Shown here: positions 6,561 to 6,564 of the stretch, one piece after another
How positions within the stretch are numbered: the stretch's first letter is position 1
Layout: every line of letters starts with the position of its first letter
Source: Tannerella sp.
GTDB lineage: Bacteria; Bacteroidota; Bacteroidia; Bacteroidales; Tannerellaceae
Direction of reading: 5' to 3'
Assembly: GCA_031282485.1 (NCBI GenBank)
Contig: JAITDQ010000217.1
Span: 1 to 6,564 of the forward strand
Length of the DNA: 6,564 nt
The notes under the pieces: generated by a model
Databases searched by the model: none
What the model was told of the DNA's origin: nothing
What the model saw: the letters and a program-made list of their open reading frames with translations, nothing else
Program-made: the position numbers and the translations under genes

Positions 6561-6564
6561 CTGC

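Noticed and set aside
6488..6564. Integration (attachment) site of a mobile element at the tRNA gene
   Set aside because: Only four bases follow the tRNA in the window, with no integrase and no duplicated tRNA 3' end elsewhere in it.

Overview
The window looks like a piece of a Bacteroidales (Bacteroidota) chromosome. The evidence is a secreted protease ending in a type IX secretion (T9SS) type A sorting domain, two outer-membrane beta-barrel-like proteins ending in phenylalanine, two promoters matching the Bacteroidota primary-sigma consensus (TTTG and TAnnTTTG), and no Shine-Dalgarno sequences before the genes. A T9SS cargo argues against a typical gut Bacteroides and for another Bacteroidales lineage. 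This assignment is an inference; there is no taxonomic marker gene beyond one tRNA.

Layout, left to right: (1) a large plus-strand gene, cut off at its 5' end by the window edge, encodes a secreted serine protease of the lysyl-endopeptidase (Achromobacter protease I) type, followed by Fn3-like modules, an inserted beta-rich domain and the T9SS sorting domain. (2) A strong hairpin terminator serves that gene and lies inside the last codons of the convergent gene. (3) A minus-strand block, in transcription order from right to left, holds a ~272-aa PorQ/FadL-like outer-membrane barrel protein, a ~694-aa protein joining degenerate helix-hairpin-helix motifs to a large outer-membrane barrel, and a ~259-aa radical SAM protein (COG0731 type). 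The first two are 28 nt apart and are almost certainly one operon; the third follows after 58 nt with no visible terminator and may be read through. (4) A 173-bp AT-rich divergent promoter region separates this block from a plus-strand tRNA-Lys(UUU) at the right edge. It contains a tandem 20-bp repeat overlying one promoter's -33 region.

How the genes relate: the protease is a surface or extracellular protein exported by T9SS. The two barrel proteins form a conserved-looking outer-membrane pair of unknown function, and the smaller one shares an N-terminal 'NPA' pattern with PorV/PorQ-type proteins. No direct functional link between protease, barrel pair and radical SAM enzyme can be shown from sequence. 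The most interesting uncharacterised unit is the barrel/HhH-barrel pair; there is no mobile element, CRISPR array or defence system in the window.
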